From Polaromonas sp. P2-4 (GTDB lineage: Bacteria; Pseudomonadota; Gammaproteobacteria; Burkholderiales; Burkholderiaceae_C), in assembly GCA_024703855.1 (NCBI GenBank), contig CP087965.1, forward strand, positions 1,682,001 to 1,746,000: a stretch of DNA of 64,000 nt. The letters are read 5' to 3'. Of this stretch, positions 9,183 to 20,114 are shown one piece after another; within the stretch, counting starts at the first letter, position 1, and the number at the start of each line of letters is the position of its first letter. The notes beneath the pieces are model-generated. The model searched no databases, was not told the origin of the DNA, and saw only the letters and a program-made list of their open reading frames with translations. Position numbers and translations under genes: made by a program.

Positions 9183-11945
9183 GGTGCGTCTCCTGTACTG
9201 CGGGCCTGCCCGGCTTGCTCGCTTGGACCGTGCCAGGGCAGATGGAACACAAACCGTGCGCCTGTCCCCTGCCCGGGCTCGATCCACATGCGCCCGCCAA
9301 AATGCCCGATGATCTGGCGGCTGATGGGCAGCCCCAGCCCCGTTCCCTGCGGGCGGTGGTTACTGTCGCCGCCCTGGCGAAACTTCTCAAAAATCATTGC
9401 CTGCTGATCGAGTGGCACACCCGGGCCGTTGTCCTGCACGGCGACCGTCAAGCCGTCCGCATCGGTGGACAGCGTCACGTCGACCCGCCCGGCTTCAGCC
9501 GGCACAAACTTGGCCGCGTTGGACAGCAGGTTCAGCACGACCTGCATCAACCGGTCCGGGTCGGCCCTGATCACGGCCGCCTGACCGGGCTGCGACAAGT
9601 GGACACGGGTTCCGCGCTCCCGGAACATCTCGGTCGTGGTCTGCACCGCCTGTGTCAGCAACTGGCCCATGTCGACATCGGCATTGCACCATACGGCGTG
9701 ACCCGACTCGATCTTGGCCATGTCCAGCACCTGGTTGACCAGGCGGCTCAGGCGCTCGGTTTCCGCCACCATGATGCCCAGAAACTGCTGGCGTTGCTGC
9801 GCCGGCATGTCGGCATCCTCGGCCATCATCCTCGGCCAGGGCGCGGATGGACGTCAGGGGTGTACGCAACTCGTGCGTGACCGACGACATGAAATCATCC
9901 TTGAGTCGATCCAGGCTCTTGAGCTGCTCGTTGGCAGCACGCAGCTCCCGCGTCGCCTGCTCCAGCGACCGGGACTTTTCTTCCAGCTCAAGGGAGTGGG
10001 CGCGCAGCTGCGAAGCCTCCTCCAGAATCTGCATCACGTCGTCCAGCGCCAAGGCTTCTTCTTCGACGACCGAGGCCACCATCACCCGGGCCGAGGCGCT
10101 GCCGATCGCGCCGGCCAGCTGGGTTTCGACAAATTGCACCAGCCTGGCATCGGGCGGGATCGGGTCCATCCCGCGCACGCCGGTGCGCCGTGCATAGTCC
10201 TCGAACAGCTGGTCCGCCTTCTGCTCACCCAGGAAGCGGGCCACCAGCAACTGCAGATCCTGCACCCGGGCGCGCCCTCGCCAAAACACCGGGCCTGTGT
10301 TCGGGATACGCTTGAACACATCGACAAACAGCAAGGCCTGGCTGGCCTCGCTGGCCGTCGGGGGAGCGCCAGAGGGATATCACCAAATAGGCGCCCACGT
10401 TGGCCAGCAGGCTCCAGAACAGCGAATGCGTCAGGTTGTCCAGCCCGCTCAGACCCAGCAGCTGCTCCGGCTTGAGCAGCGCAATGCCCCAGGGGCCGTC
10501 GGACAGAAAACCAGCGGCCAGCCAGCCCGACTTGGCCAGCGACGGCAACATCAAGGTGTATGCCCACAAGCCAAAGCCCAGCAACAATCCAGCCATGGCT
10601 CCGTGCCGCGTGGCGCCTTTCCAGTACATGCCGCCGAGCATGGCGGGCGCGAACTGCGCCACGGCAGCGAAGCTGATGAGACCGATACTGACCAGCGCGT
10701 AAGCCTCCCCGCCAGATGGAAATAGGCGTAACCCAAAAGCAGGATCAAAACGATGGTGACCCGGCGGATGCCAAGCAGCAGACGCGTCAGATCACCCCCA
10801 GCACTCACGCCAAAGCGGCGCGTTCTGCAGCAGCAGCGGCATCACAAGGTCGTTGCAGACCATGCTGGCCACTGCAATCGTTTCGACGATCACCATGCCG
10901 GTGGCGGCCGACAACCCGCCGATGAAGGCCAGCAGGGCCAGCACGGGCTGCCCGTGCGCCAGCGGCAGCGACAACACAAAGGCTTCCGGGTCCATCCGAC
11001 CGGCACCAAAAATCAGCAGTCCACCCAGCGCGATCGGCAGCACGAACAAGTTGATCAGCAACAGATACAGCGGGAACACCCAGACGGCGCGGCGCAAATG
11101 CTGCTCGTCCACGTTTTCCACCACCATGACCTGAAATTGCCGGGGCAGGAAGATCACGGACAGCATCGACAGCAGCATCAACGCCAACCACTGCCCCCAG
11201 GCAAACGGCGCACCAGACCCGGGGTGCAGCAGGCTGGCCAGGACGGGGACTGCCTGCGCGCGGGAAAAGATGTCGCCCACACCCTCGAACAGCCCGTAAC
11301 TCACAAACAGCCCCACGGCCAGAAAAGCCAGAAGCTTGACGACCGACTCGAACGCAATGGCGGCCACCAGGCCTTCATGGCGCTCGGTGGCGTCCAGATG
11401 CCGCGTGCCGAAGACCATGGTGAAGCCGGCCAGGGTCAGCGCGAGGTAAAGCGTGCTGTCCCCCACCAGGGGCCCTGCCGGACCAGCGGTTCACCGAGCG
11501 GTGTCGTCAGCAAGGCATAGCCGCCTGACACGGCCTTCAGCTGCAAGGCGATGTACGGAAGAATGCCCACCACCGTGATCAGCGTGACCAGGCCGGCCAG
11601 CAGCGGACTTTTGCCATAGCGGCTGCCGATAAAGTCGGCAATCGACGTGATGCGGTAGCTCCTGGCAATGCGGATCATCTTGCGCACCACCAGCCAGGCC
11701 AACACCATCGCCAGCGTGGGGCCCAGGTAAATCGGCAGGAACCACACACCCGATGAGGCGGCCCGTCCCACACTGCCAAAATAGGTCCAGGCCGAGCAGT
11801 ACACGGCCATGGACAGCGCGTACACCCATGCATTGGCGATGATGGAGCGGCCCTGACCCGCACGCCAGTCCCCATAACTTGCGACGGCAAACAGCCACAG
11901 CAAGTAGGCGAACGAAGCGCCGACAACCAGCGGGGCAGGCAGCAT
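9179..11945 (-). CDS. SLC5-type sodium/solute symporter fused to a sensor histidine kinase (CbrA-like; multiple frame breaks)
   Basis: About 920 residues when joined. The N-terminal 480 are a multi-pass SSS symporter (AWTYFGSVGRAASSGVWFLP, SYRITSIADFIGSRYGKSP, FGTRHLDATERHEGLV). A small helical stretch with LVQFVETQLAGAIGSASARV fits the STAC domain of such fusions. A coiled coil, HisKA (SSVTHELRTPLTSIRALAE, phospho-acceptor His) and HATPase_c (NLLSNAAKF, DNGPGV, GTGLGLPISRQI) follow. The kinase is therefore intact, unlike the next kinase-like gene. Frame breaks lie near 11460, 10800, 10720, 10385 and 9835. The start at 11945 has GGAGGAG upstream. Relatives such as CbrA couple solute transport to gene control. 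Its position beside actP suggests acetate or another short acid as ligand. Confidence 0.85.
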
Positions 11946-11953
11946 GGACACAC

Positions 11954-12151
11954 TCACTCCTCCATGTGCTCCACCAGCCAGCCCAGCGCCGCAATCAGAA
12001 GACCCCACAAGACAAACAGGGCGGCGGGAAAGAGTGGCACGCCCCACACCGTCACGCGGTGGTTCCACAGGGCCAGCAGGGGGAAATTCAGCAGCAGTCC
12101 ACCGCCCAAGAACAAGGCCAGCAGGCGCTGGGCATCCAGTCGCTTGAACAC
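11954..12151 (-). CDS. Small two-helix membrane protein preceding the symporter-kinase
   Basis: 65 residues with a GTG start at 12151 preceded by GGAGAACACC. Two hydrophobic helices are visible (LLALFLGGGLLLNFPLLALW and LFPAALFVLWGLLIAALGWL) with a short polar turn between them, ending HMEE. It ends 8 bp before the symporter-kinase start, so it is co-transcribed with it. Small membrane proteins commonly precede SSS transporters (DUF485 before ActP is the model). I infer an accessory role in transporter assembly, without a named family. Confidence 0.65.
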   Translation of the reverse strand: MFKRLDAQRLLALFLGGGLLLNFPLLALWNHRVTVWGVPLFPAALFVLWGLLIAALGWLVEHMEE

Positions 12152-12220
12152 GGTGTTCTCCTTTGGACGGGGCCTGCGTTCAGGCCGCCTGTTTTTGAGC
12201 CGGGTTGTGTCCGCGTGTCA

Positions 12221-14039
12221 TCAGGTGTCAAGTTTGTAGTGTAGTCGCAGGTGCTGCCTGAATCGCTTGATGATAGCCAGCGAGTCCTTCAGAAGGACAC
12301 GGTCCAGTCTCCCCAGGGTCGACAGATCCGACAGGTTGTCAAGCGGTTGGGCCAACTGTTTCTGACGCAGGTTGTTCCTGAGCTTGAGGTCCATCAGAAA
12401 ATGCAGCGCCTCGATCAGATCGCGGGCCAGGTCCTGGGGAATGTGGTTCCGGGCCACCAGGGCGCGCAGACGCCCTGCCGTGCTGACATCGTCAAGACGA
12501 TGCTCAAGCGCCAGCGCCCGCACGCCGTGCACGATGGGGAAGGTGCCCAGCTTTTTGAGATCAAAAGCCTGTTCGTCGCGTCCGCGCAGCATGGCCAGCC
12601 GGACCCACCAGCCCCCGGGTTCGCTGAACTGTTCAATGGCACCCACAAAACGGGCAAAGAACGCGTCGCTGCCAGTCAGGATGCCGTGGACATATTCCCT
12701 GGCCTGCCGCAACAGCGACGCGTCCCCGCCACCGCCCGGGCATCCATGAAAATGGCCAGATTCATGGGCCCGTCCGTCTCGGAACCATACAGCCACTGCC
12801 GGATGCTGTCCCGGAAGCCAGCCAGCGGCTGGCACCACAGCGGATTAGTCACCATGATGTTGCCCGGGCATGGCGGATAGCCGAAATCCATCAAGGCCTG
12901 ATTGAAACGACGCACACTCTGGTCCAGTTCGGGACACGAATAGCCGTCGCGCACCAGCAGGGCATTGTCCTGGTCGGTCTTGAGAATCTGCTCCCCGCGC
13001 CCTTCACTGCCCATGACGATCAGGCAACTGTTGTGGACCAGTTCCGCGGGCGCCACAAAGGACCACAGTCGCGCAAGAATCGGGCGATTGAGTTCGCCCA
13101 CCAGACTGGAAATGAGTTCGATCCTGGCGCCACCGCTGTGCAGCAGCAGCGATCAGGCCGTCCATCTGCAGTGCGGCCGTCTTGAGTTCATCGATGGATG
13201 TGGCTCGATCCACCTGCAACGCGATCAGGTGTGAATGCTTCGAGACAAGGCTCATCAGGTCCTGCTGGCTCAGGACCCCCAGGATCGCGTCACCCTCGCG
13301 CACCAGCACGCGATGGACGCGATGACGGATCATTGCCAGCAGGGCATCAAACAGTTCCGCGTCCGGCGAAAGTGAAATCAGGTTGAACTGCGTCACTTCA
13401 CGCACCGCCAGTTCATGAGGTGGGACCGCCAACAACAGGGCATCACGCAGATCGGTGGTCGAGAACATGCCGATGCGTTCCACGCCGCCGTGCGCGTCGC
13501 GCACCAGCGCATGGGTCAGCCCCTGCTCCGACAGGAGCTTGCAGACCGACACCAGATCCAGCCCCCGTCGACAAAAAGGGCTTGCGGATGTGGGCGTCCC
13601 GAATCCGCGCCATCATCAGCGAGAGAAACTCCCGACTCTTGCGGTTTTCAGCCAGGGCCGAGAGTCGACGCGACAGGTCGGCAAACACCATGGCGCTGAA
13701 CATGGCGTTGCCGGAGATCAGTGCCAGTGCCGTGGCCCTGGAAATCTGCCAGGCCTCCACCTCGTCCAGGGCTACCAGCACGCCGCTGGCGCGTCCGGCC
13801 ATCACCGCGCGGAAGGCCAAGAAATCCGCCGGGCCGTAGACGGCCACCGCCTCTCCCGCCTCGGTCTGCTGCACATGCCCGCTGATCAGCACGTACACAT
13901 GGGCCGGATCCATCTCAGGCGTAAGGATCACGGCATCTTTCGGAAAAGACACACGCGCTAGGTTTTCGCGCACCCGTACCTGCTCCTCGGGGCCTAGGCA
14001 ATCGAAGGGCGGAGAGTCAAAACGGAAGTCGTCTGGCAC
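12221..14039 (-). CDS. cNMP-binding / tandem CBS / DUF294 nucleotidyltransferase-like signalling protein (frameshifted)
   Basis: Domains in order: cyclic-nucleotide-binding fold (DAVILTPEMDPAHVYVLISG, residues about 20-120), two CBS motifs (SEQGLTHALVRDAHGGVERI; LLAMIRHRVHRVLVREGD), the DUF294 putative nucleotidyltransferase (CLIVMGSEGRGEQILKTDQD), and the DUF294 C-terminal helical domain. Such proteins accompany actP and CbrA-like kinases and are thought to sense adenylate levels. Frame breaks lie near 13570, 13145 and 12735; joined length is about 605 residues. I prefer the GTG at 14039 because sequence just upstream is the actP terminator. The start is not strongly supported by a ribosome binding site. 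Confidence 0.8.
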
Positions 14040-14053
14040 AGCGGTATCCCATG

Positions 14054-14089
14054 AAAAAAGGACTGCAGGCAATGGTCCCACAGTCCTTT
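14054..14089 (-). terminator. Rho-independent terminator after actP
   Basis: Minus-strand arms AAAGGACTG and CAGTCCTTT enclose a 15-nt loop and run into a stretch of T (A14054-14059 on the plus strand). It sits 52 bp after the actP stop and partly separates yjcH-actP from the signalling genes downstream. Confidence 0.8.
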
Positions 14090-14140
14090 CAGCTTATCGC
14101 ACGGCGGACTGGCAGGTCCGCCGTTGCCACCCGGTTGGCA

Positions 14141-15880
14141 TCAGTGCCCCGAAGCGGTTGCGGCCCCGATACCGGTCTCCGAGCGCACCTGCTGCGCCAG
14201 GAAGCCGGCTCGGTCTTCCTTGGCCTGCTGGCTGTTGTCGAGGATCGAGAATAGCCAGATGCCCACGAAGCCGATGGTCATCGAGAACAGGGCGGGAGAG
14301 GTGTAGGGGAACAGGGCCGAACCCTTGGGGTTGCCGAGCGTCGCTTCCCACACCGAGGGCGACACCACGGTCAACCCCACCGAGGAGATCAGGCCGAGGA
14401 AACCGCCAATCACCGCGCCCTTGGTCGTGCAGTCTTTCCACAGCACCGACATGAACAGCACCGGGAAGTTGGCCGAAGCAGCAATGGCGAAGGCCAACGA
14501 GACCATGAACGCGATGTTCTGCTTCTCGAACACGATGCCCAGCACCACAGCCAGGATGCCCAGCGCGACCGTGGTCATGCGCGAGACCCGCAGCTCCGAA
14601 GCGCTGTCGGCCTGGCCGTTCTTGATCACCGTCGCGTACAGGTCGTGCGACACTGCCGAGGCGCCCGACAGCGTCAGGCCCGCCACCACCGCGAGGATGG
14701 TCGCGAACGCCACCGCCGAGATGAAGCCGAGGAAGACGTTGCCGCCGACCGCGTTGGCCAGATGGATGGCCGCCATGTTGCCGCCGCCGAGCAGGCCGCC
14801 CTTGGCGTCGAGGAACTGCGGGTTGGTCAGCACGTAGGTGATGGCGCCGAAGCCGATGATGAAGGTCAGCAGGTAGAAGTAGCCGATCCAGCCGGTCGCC
14901 CACATCACCGACGTGCGTGCTGCTTTCGCACTCGGCACCGTGAAGAAGCGCATCAGGATGTGCGGCAGTCCGGCCGTGCCGAACATCAGCGCCATGCCGA
15001 ACGAGATCGCCGAGATCGGGTCCTTGACGAAATTGCCCGGGCCCATGATCGACTGGCCGATCTTCGCCGCCGCCTCCGCCACCTTGCCGTCCTTCAGCGC
15101 GAGGTCGGTCTTGATCGTCACCGCCTGGGCGAACATCGCCTCCGGGCTGAAGCCGAAGAACCACAACACCGCCAGCGCCATGTAGGTGGCGCCGCCCAGC
15201 AGGAGGCAGGCCTTGATGATCTGGACCCAGGTGGTGGCGGTCATGCCGCCGAACAGCACGTAGACCATCATCAGCGAACCGACGATGACGACCGCCATCC
15301 AGTACTCGAGGCCGAACAGCAGCTTGATCAGCTGCCCGGCGCCGACCATCTGGGCGATCAGGTAAAACGCCACCACGACCAGCGTGCCCGAGGCCGCGAA
15401 GATGCGAACCGGGGCCTGCTTGAAGCGGAACGCCGCCACGTCGGCAAAGGTGAACTTGCCCAGGTTGCGCAGCCGCTCGGCCATCAGGAAGGTGATGACC
15501 GGCCAGCCGACCAGGAAGCCGATCGAGTAGATCAGGCCGTCGAAACCGCTGGCCATCACGGCCGCCGAAATACCCAGGAAGGATGCCGCCGACATGTAGT
15601 CGCCGGCGATCGCCAGACCGTTCTGGAAGCCGGTGATACCACCGCCGGCGGTGTAGAAGTCAGCGGCCGACTTGGTCTTGGACGCTGCCCATTTGGTGAT
15701 GAACAGCGTGAAGATCACGAAGATGGCAAACATGCTGATCGCCGTCCAGTTGGTGGCCTGCTTTTGCGCCTGGCCGAGGTCGGCACCGGCGGCGTAGACC
15801 GCCGCCGAAACGCCGAACAGCACGGCCAGCGTCAGGGCGCGCCGCGTGTTGTCGCGCAGGATGTCGATGGGGCGGCTCAT
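14141..15880 (-). CDS. actP: Cation/acetate symporter ActP
   Basis: Sodium-coupled importer of acetate and related short monocarboxylates (SSS/SLC5 family) in the inner membrane. Intact, 579 residues, with about 13-14 membrane segments. Family-typical stretches include [58 protein letters not shown] and [14 protein letters not shown]. The start at 15880 overlaps the DUF485 stop (ATGA), the usual yjcH-actP arrangement. A terminator follows at 14054-14089. Its co-location with a symporter-kinase, a REC protein and a CBS/DUF294 protein points to acetate-responsive control. Confidence 0.93.
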   Translation of the reverse strand: MSRPIDILRDNTRRALTLAVLFGVSAAVYAAGADLGQAQKQATNWTAISMFAIFVIFTLFITKWAASKTKSAADFYTAGGGITGFQNGLAIAGDYMSAASFLGISAAVMASGFDGLIYSIGFLVGWPVITFLMAERLRNLGKFTFADVAAFRFKQAPVRIFAASGTLVVVAFYLIAQMVGAGQLIKLLFGLEYWMAVVIVGSLMMVYVLFGGMTATTWVQIIKACLLLGGATYMALAVLWFFGFSPEAMFAQAVTIKTDLALKDGKVAEAAAKIGQSIMGPGNFVKDPISAISFGMALMFGTAGLPHILMRFFTVPSAKAARTSVMWATGWIGYFYLLTFIIGFGAITYVLTNPQFLDAKGGLLGGGNMAAIHLANAVGGNVFLGFISAVAFATILAVVAGLTLSGASAVSHDLYATVIKNGQADSASELRVSRMTTVALGILAVVLGIVFEKQNIAFMVSLAFAIAASANFPVLFMSVLWKDCTTKGAVIGGFLGLISSVGLTVVSPSVWEATLGNPKGSALFPYTSPALFSMTIGFVGIWLFSILDNSQQAKEDRAGFLAQQVRSETGIGAATASGH

Positions 15881-16185
15881 TTCAGCACCGCCTTCGCCAC
15901 GTCGGCGGTCAGATCGTCGAACTGGCCGTTGGCGCGCTTGACGTAGATCGCGGTGATCACGATGGTGAACACGATGACGAAGAAGCCGACCGGAATGCCG
16001 ACCGTCATGACGCCGGCGCCGAGTCTCTGCGACAGAAACTCCTTGCCAAACGCCACCAGCAGGATGAAGCCGTAGTACACGACCATCATTGCCAGGGTCA
16101 ACCACCAGCCAAAGCTTGAGCGCTTGGCCTTGAGCTCCTGGTATTTTGGATTGCTCACAATCCGTTGAACCACATCATCTTCCAT
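15877..16185 (-). CDS. yjcH: DUF485 inner-membrane protein (YjcH-like)
   Basis: Small accessory membrane protein that accompanies ActP in most proteobacteria. 102 residues from the ATG at 16185 ([20 protein letters not shown]), which follows AAGGAGA. Two membrane helices are clear: [20 protein letters not shown] and a second from about residue 57 to 80. The NPKYQEL and RSSFGW motifs are typical of DUF485. It is translationally coupled to actP by overlapping stop and start codons and is the first gene of that operon. Confidence 0.9.
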   Translation of the reverse strand: MEDDVVQRIVSNPKYQELKAKRSSFGWWLTLAMMVVYYGFILLVAFGKEFLSQRLGAGVMTVGIPVGFFVIVFTIVITAIYVKRANGQFDDLTADVAKAVLK

Positions 16186-16228
16186 ATCGTCTCCTTGGAT
16201 AGCGTTGGGCCGAAGAGTAAGCGGCACC

Positions 16229-16256
16229 ACTTACTGAGCACTTACCAAAGACTTAC
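16229..16256 (-). promoter_or_regulatory. Three direct repeats at an 11-bp period upstream of yjcH-actP
   Basis: ACTTAC occurs at 16229, 16240 and 16251 (GTAAGT on the coding strand), an exact 11-bp spacing that puts all three on one face of the helix. An inverted GTAAG lies at 16217-16221. The array is 44-72 bp upstream of the yjcH start, where an activator or repressor of the operon would bind. No regulator in the window can be assigned to it with confidence. Confidence 0.5.
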
Positions 16257-16349
16257 CAGGCGAGCAGGAAAAAGGAACGCATGCGGTGCGCTAAGGGGCA
16301 GCATACTCCTGCCTTGCCGCGAACTCAAGAACGGGCGGCGCCAGCCTTC

Positions 16350-17270
16350 TCAATAACCGCGTGCGGGGTTCACGATGCCGGCAATCGGCTCGCCGCGCTC
16401 CAGCGCCACGATCTTGCCCGCGATCTGCACAATACTTTCCTCGCGCAGGGTGCGCGCCGAGGTGTGCGGCGTGACCGTGATTTTCGGGTGCTTCCAAAAC
16501 GGATGTTGCGCCGGCAGGGGTTCGGTGCGAAACACGTCGAGCGTAGCGCCAGCCAGGTGGCCGCTGTCGATCAGCGCGATCAGGTCCTCGTCCACCAAGT
16601 GCGCACCGCGCGCCACGTTGATCACATAGGCATCGGGCTGCAGGCGCGACAAGGTGTCTCGGTTCATGATGTCGCGCGTGTCGGGTGTGAGCGGCAGCAG
16701 GCAAACCAGGATGCGCGTGGCGGCCAGAAAGTCGTGGAACTGCGCTTCACCCGCAAAGCACTGCACGCCCGGCAGCGATTTCGGCGAACGGCTCCAGCCC
16801 CGCAGCGGCAACTCGAAGGCCTGCAAGGCCTGGGCCACGCGCTCGCCCAGCACACCCATGCCCATGATGCCGACGGAGAAGTCCGCACGGCTGCGCGGCT
16901 TGCGGTACGACCATTTGCCAGCGTTCACATCGGCCTCGTAGCCATCGAATTCACGGAAATGCCGGATCACCGCATGGCAAACATACTCGGCCATCTGCAC
17001 CGACATGCCCGCGTCGTCCAGCCTGACGACTGGAACCCCGGGGGGCAGACGCAGCTTCATCAGGGCATCCACACCGGCACCGATATTGAAGATGCCTTTA
17101 AGCCCTGTTTGTTCGTCAAAAAACTGCTGAGGGGGCGCCCAGACCACCGCGTAATCAGCGGACGCTGCACCCGCAGTCCACAGATCAACCACTGCCCCCG
17201 GCAGTGCGGCCTGCAGGCCCTCCAGCCAGGGCTGGGCTTTGGTACCGGTACAGCAAAAAGTTATGCGCAT
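16350..17270 (-). CDS. ghrA: Glyoxylate/hydroxypyruvate reductase A (D-2-hydroxyacid dehydrogenase)
   Basis: NAD(P)H-dependent reductase that converts glyoxylate to glycolate and hydroxypyruvate to glycerate. Intact 306-residue frame. The nucleotide fold is GIMGMGVLGERVAQAL. The catalytic Arg lies in NVARGAHLVDEDLI, the Glu in GATLDVFRTEPLP and the His in TVTPHTSA. The length and the N-terminal half (WAPPQQFFDEQTGLKGIFN) match GhrA rather than the longer GhrB/SerA group. It stands between the acetate cluster and the MCC operon, and glyoxylate metabolism fits acetate growth. Confidence 0.87.
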   Translation of the reverse strand: MRITFCCTGTKAQPWLEGLQAALPGAVVDLWTAGAASADYAVVWAPPQQFFDEQTGLKGIFNIGAGVDALMKLRLPPGVPVVRLDDAGMSVQMAEYVCHAVIRHFREFDGYEADVNAGKWSYRKPRSRADFSVGIMGMGVLGERVAQALQAFELPLRGWSRSPKSLPGVQCFAGEAQFHDFLAATRILVCLLPLTPDTRDIMNRDTLSRLQPDAYVINVARGAHLVDEDLIALIDSGHLAGATLDVFRTEPLPAQHPFWKHPKITVTPHTSARTLREESIVQIAGKIVALERGEPIAGIVNPARGY

Positions 17271-17289
17271 TCAATCCATCCACAAAATT

Positions 17290-19399
17290 TCAGATCGCTA
17301 TTTTGAGCAACTCAGAACCTTCAGTCACCTGGTCACCCGGTGCATACAGCAGCTCCTGCACCACGCCGTCGGCAGGCGCGGCAATCGTATGCTCCATTTT
17401 CATGGCTTCCATCACCGCCAGCGGCTGGCCCTTGCTGACCTTGTCGCCGACCTTAACGGAAAACGACAGTATCTTGCCAGGCATGGGCGCGGTCAGGCGT
17501 CCGCCTTCCGTGTGACTCTCGCCCGCATGGGCCAGCAAATCAATGGCCGTGATCTGGGTCGCGCCCCTGGCGGTAAAGACGTAATCCACCTCGCCCTGGG
17601 TATAGACCGCCGCCGTCAGGCGCTGGCCCGCAAACTGGATGTCGATGCTTTGAGCGCTTCTGGCGAACACCAGCGGTCCTGACACGTCGCCAACCTTTAA
17701 TTGCAAAGCGCCGTCATGCAGATAGGTCAATGCCGCTTTGGAGTGCTCGCCGTGGAAGTCGAACTCGAAAGGCCGCTGCGTCACGCCATGGGTTTGCCAG
17801 CCATCGCGGCGGCTGAACGGGTCGGCGCCCTCGGTGGCTTTTTCGCTCAGCAGCGTCTGGGCAATCGCCGCAGCGGCGGCCATGGGCAAGCCGACCGGTT
17901 CCTGCTTGAAAAGCACCGCCTCTTCACGCGGAATCAGGGCGGTATCGAGGTTGGCCTGGGCAAACGACGGGCTGCGCACCACGTAGCGCAAAAACTGCAC
18001 ATTGGTACTCAGCCCGACAATGCGGGTTTGCGCCAGCGCCTCGTCCAGCCGGGCCAGCGCCTTCTTCGCGGGTCTGGCCGTGCACGATGAGCTTGGCCAC
18101 CATGGAGTCGTAAAAGGGCGAAATCGTATCGCCTTCACGCACGCCATCGTCAATGCGGACCCATCCACGTTCAAAAGCGGTGCAAACCGGCTTGTCGTAA
18201 ACATGCAGGGTGCCGGTGGTGGGCAGAAAGTTGTTGTCCGGGTTTTCAGCGCAGATGCGGGCCTCGATGGCATGACCGTTGATGCGCAGCTGGTCTTGCG
18301 CCAGCGGCAGCTTCTCACCCGAGGCCACGCGCAGTTGCCACTCCACCAGGTCCAGCCCGGTGATGGCTTCGGTCACCGGATGCTCCACCTGCAGGCGGGT
18401 GTTCATCTCCATGAAAAGAAATTCATGCTGCCGTCAGCGCGCTGCTCGACGATGAACTCGACCGTGCCCGCGCCCACATAGTGCACAGCACGCGCCGCCG
18501 CCACGGCGGCCAGGCCCATCTGGGCGCGCATTTCCGGCGTCATGCCGGGCGCCGGGGCTTCTTCGAGCACCTTCTGATGGCGGCGCTGCACCGAGCAGTC
18601 GCGCTCGAACAGATAGACATAGTTGCCATGCATGTCGCCAAACACCTGGATCTCGATGTGGCGCGGGCGCTGCACGTATTTCTCGACCAGCACGGCGTCG
18701 TCGCCAAAGCTGTTGATGGCCTCGCGTTGGCAGGAAGCGAGTGCGGCGTCAAAGTCTTCGGCCTTGTCGACAGCGCGCATGCCCTTGCCGCCGCCGCCCG
18801 CGCTGGCCTTGATCAGCACCGGGTAACCGATGCGATCGGCCTCATGCCTGAGCAGCACCGGATCCTGGTCCGCGCCATGGTAGCCGGGCACCAGCGGCAC
18901 GCCGGCCTTTTCCATCAGTTGCTTGGACTCGGCCTTGAGGCCCATGGCCTTGATGGCCGAAGCCGGCGGGCCGATGAACACCAGCCCCGCGCTGGCACAG
19001 GCCTGCGCGAACTCTTCGTTCTCGCTCAGGAAGCCATAGCCCGGATGAATCGCCTGCGCACCTGTGGCTTTGGCCGCTTCAATAATGCGCTCCCAGCGCA
19101 GGTAGCTGTCTTTGGGTGCGCTGCCGCCAATGTGAATGGCTTCGTCGCAAACGCTGACATGCTTGGCGTTGGCATCGGCATCCGAATACACCGCGACGGT
19201 TTTGATGGCCATGCGTTTGGCAGTGGCCTGCAACCCGGCAAGCGATTTCACCACGATTGGCAATGAGTATCTTTTTAAACATGGTTAACTTTCGTGGTGA
19301 ATTCGCCTCGCACGCTTCGCGTGCCAAGCTATGTAGCTTCGCTGCTGCGCGGCGTTGCCGCTGGTCACCCCGGTTCGCAATCAGTATTTTTTTAAACAT
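17290..19399 (-). CDS. mccA: Methylcrotonyl-CoA carboxylase biotin-containing alpha subunit (frameshifted; duplicated start)
   Basis: Carboxylates biotin and carries it to MccB in leucine breakdown. Domains: biotin carboxylase ([23 protein letters not shown]-grasp loop [28 protein letters not shown]) and a C-terminal biotinyl domain with VMEAMKMEH. Frame breaks lie near 19215, 18420 and 18075; joined length is about 665 residues. [11 protein letters not shown] is encoded twice in frame, at 19399 and 19282, separated by a 74-bp palindromic element, so the protein may start at either ATG. The upstream ATG overlaps the DUF4126 stop; the downstream one continues into the normal GEIACRV. Assignment to MCC rather than propionyl-CoA carboxylase rests on adjacent mccB and the Liu genes. 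Confidence 0.87.
19296..19369. repeat. Palindromic element inside the 5' end of mccA
   Basis: A 74-bp segment bounded by GGTGAATTC and GGTCACC (inverted ends GGTGA/TCACC). Internal hairpins are GCACGC/GCGTGC and AGCTA/TAGCT, and it contains the core CGGCGTTGC (19350-19358) seen in the large elements A, B and C. It lies between the two copies of the first 11 codons of mccA, in frame and without a stop codon. Confidence 0.7.
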
Positions 19400-20063
19400 G
19401 TCTGTCGTTCTTTGAAAAAGGGGACTTCAAGGTAAAAGCAGGCGACAAGCCCGGATCAGGCTTGCCGCTGAAAATGCGGGCGACGCGGGCAAGCAGCTGC
19501 GTTAAAAACCGCCAGCAAATGCGAATCAGCCAGATGCTGAGCACCAGCACCACCGCGAGCAGCGCCACAAACAACAAAGGGTGCGCTACGGCCAGCCACA
19601 AGCCCAAGGGCACGATGCCGTCTTCAAGCAAGGACGCCCCCACATTGCTGAACGGTTCGGGCGAGGTGTTGATGGCCGCACGGGTCGTGGCCTTGGCGGC
19701 GAAGCTGGTCGCCGCCAGTGTGCCGCCCAGCAGGGCCGCCACCAGTGCCATCACGCCGCTGTCAGCACCGAAGACACCCGCCGCCAGTGCCGCGCCGGCG
19801 GGTATGCGGATGACGCTGTGCACCACATCCCACAACGAATCGAGCCCCGGAATCTTGTCGGCAAAAAATTCGACAAACACCATGAAACCGCTGGCACCCA
19901 GCACCACCGGATGCGCCAGCAGGTGCAAGCCTTGCGGCAAGGCAACCCAGCCCATAAAACCGGCCAGCCCGGTGAGAAACACCACCAGGTAGAGGCGAAC
20001 CCCGCTGGCCCAGCCCAAGGCGCCGGCCAGGGCAATCAGTTGTGCGGTATCGAGTGACTGCAT
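19392..20063 (-). CDS. DUF4126 membrane protein
   Basis: Intact 223-residue integral membrane protein with five or six hydrophobic segments. DUF4126 features include ALGWASGVRLYLVVFLTGLA at the N-terminus, FFADKIPGLDSLWDVVHSVI, and the glycine-rich AALLGGTLAATSFAAKATTR. The biochemical role of the family is unknown. It lies within the MCC operon, between the hydratase and mccA, and its stop codon overlaps the upstream mccA start, so it is co-translated with mccA. That location suggests, but does not show, a link to acid uptake or CoA-ester metabolism. Confidence 0.8.
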   Translation of the reverse strand: MQSLDTAQLIALAGALGWASGVRLYLVVFLTGLAGFMGWVALPQGLHLLAHPVVLGASGFMVFVEFFADKIPGLDSLWDVVHSVIRIPAGAALAAGVFGADSGVMALVAALLGGTLAATSFAAKATTRAAINTSPEPFSNVGASLLEDGIVPLGLWLAVAHPLLFVALLAVVLVLSIWLIRICWRFLTQLLARVARIFSGKPDPGLSPAFTLKSPFSKNDRHV

Positions 20064-20114
20064 CAGCGGAACACCTGACGATCAGGCGAGGCACAACTCG
20101 AAACCCAGCGAACA

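Noticed and set aside
14645..15946. 433-codon plus-strand open frame
   Set aside because: Shadow of actP on the opposite strand; GC-rich third-position effect, very His/Arg-rich product, no ribosome binding site.
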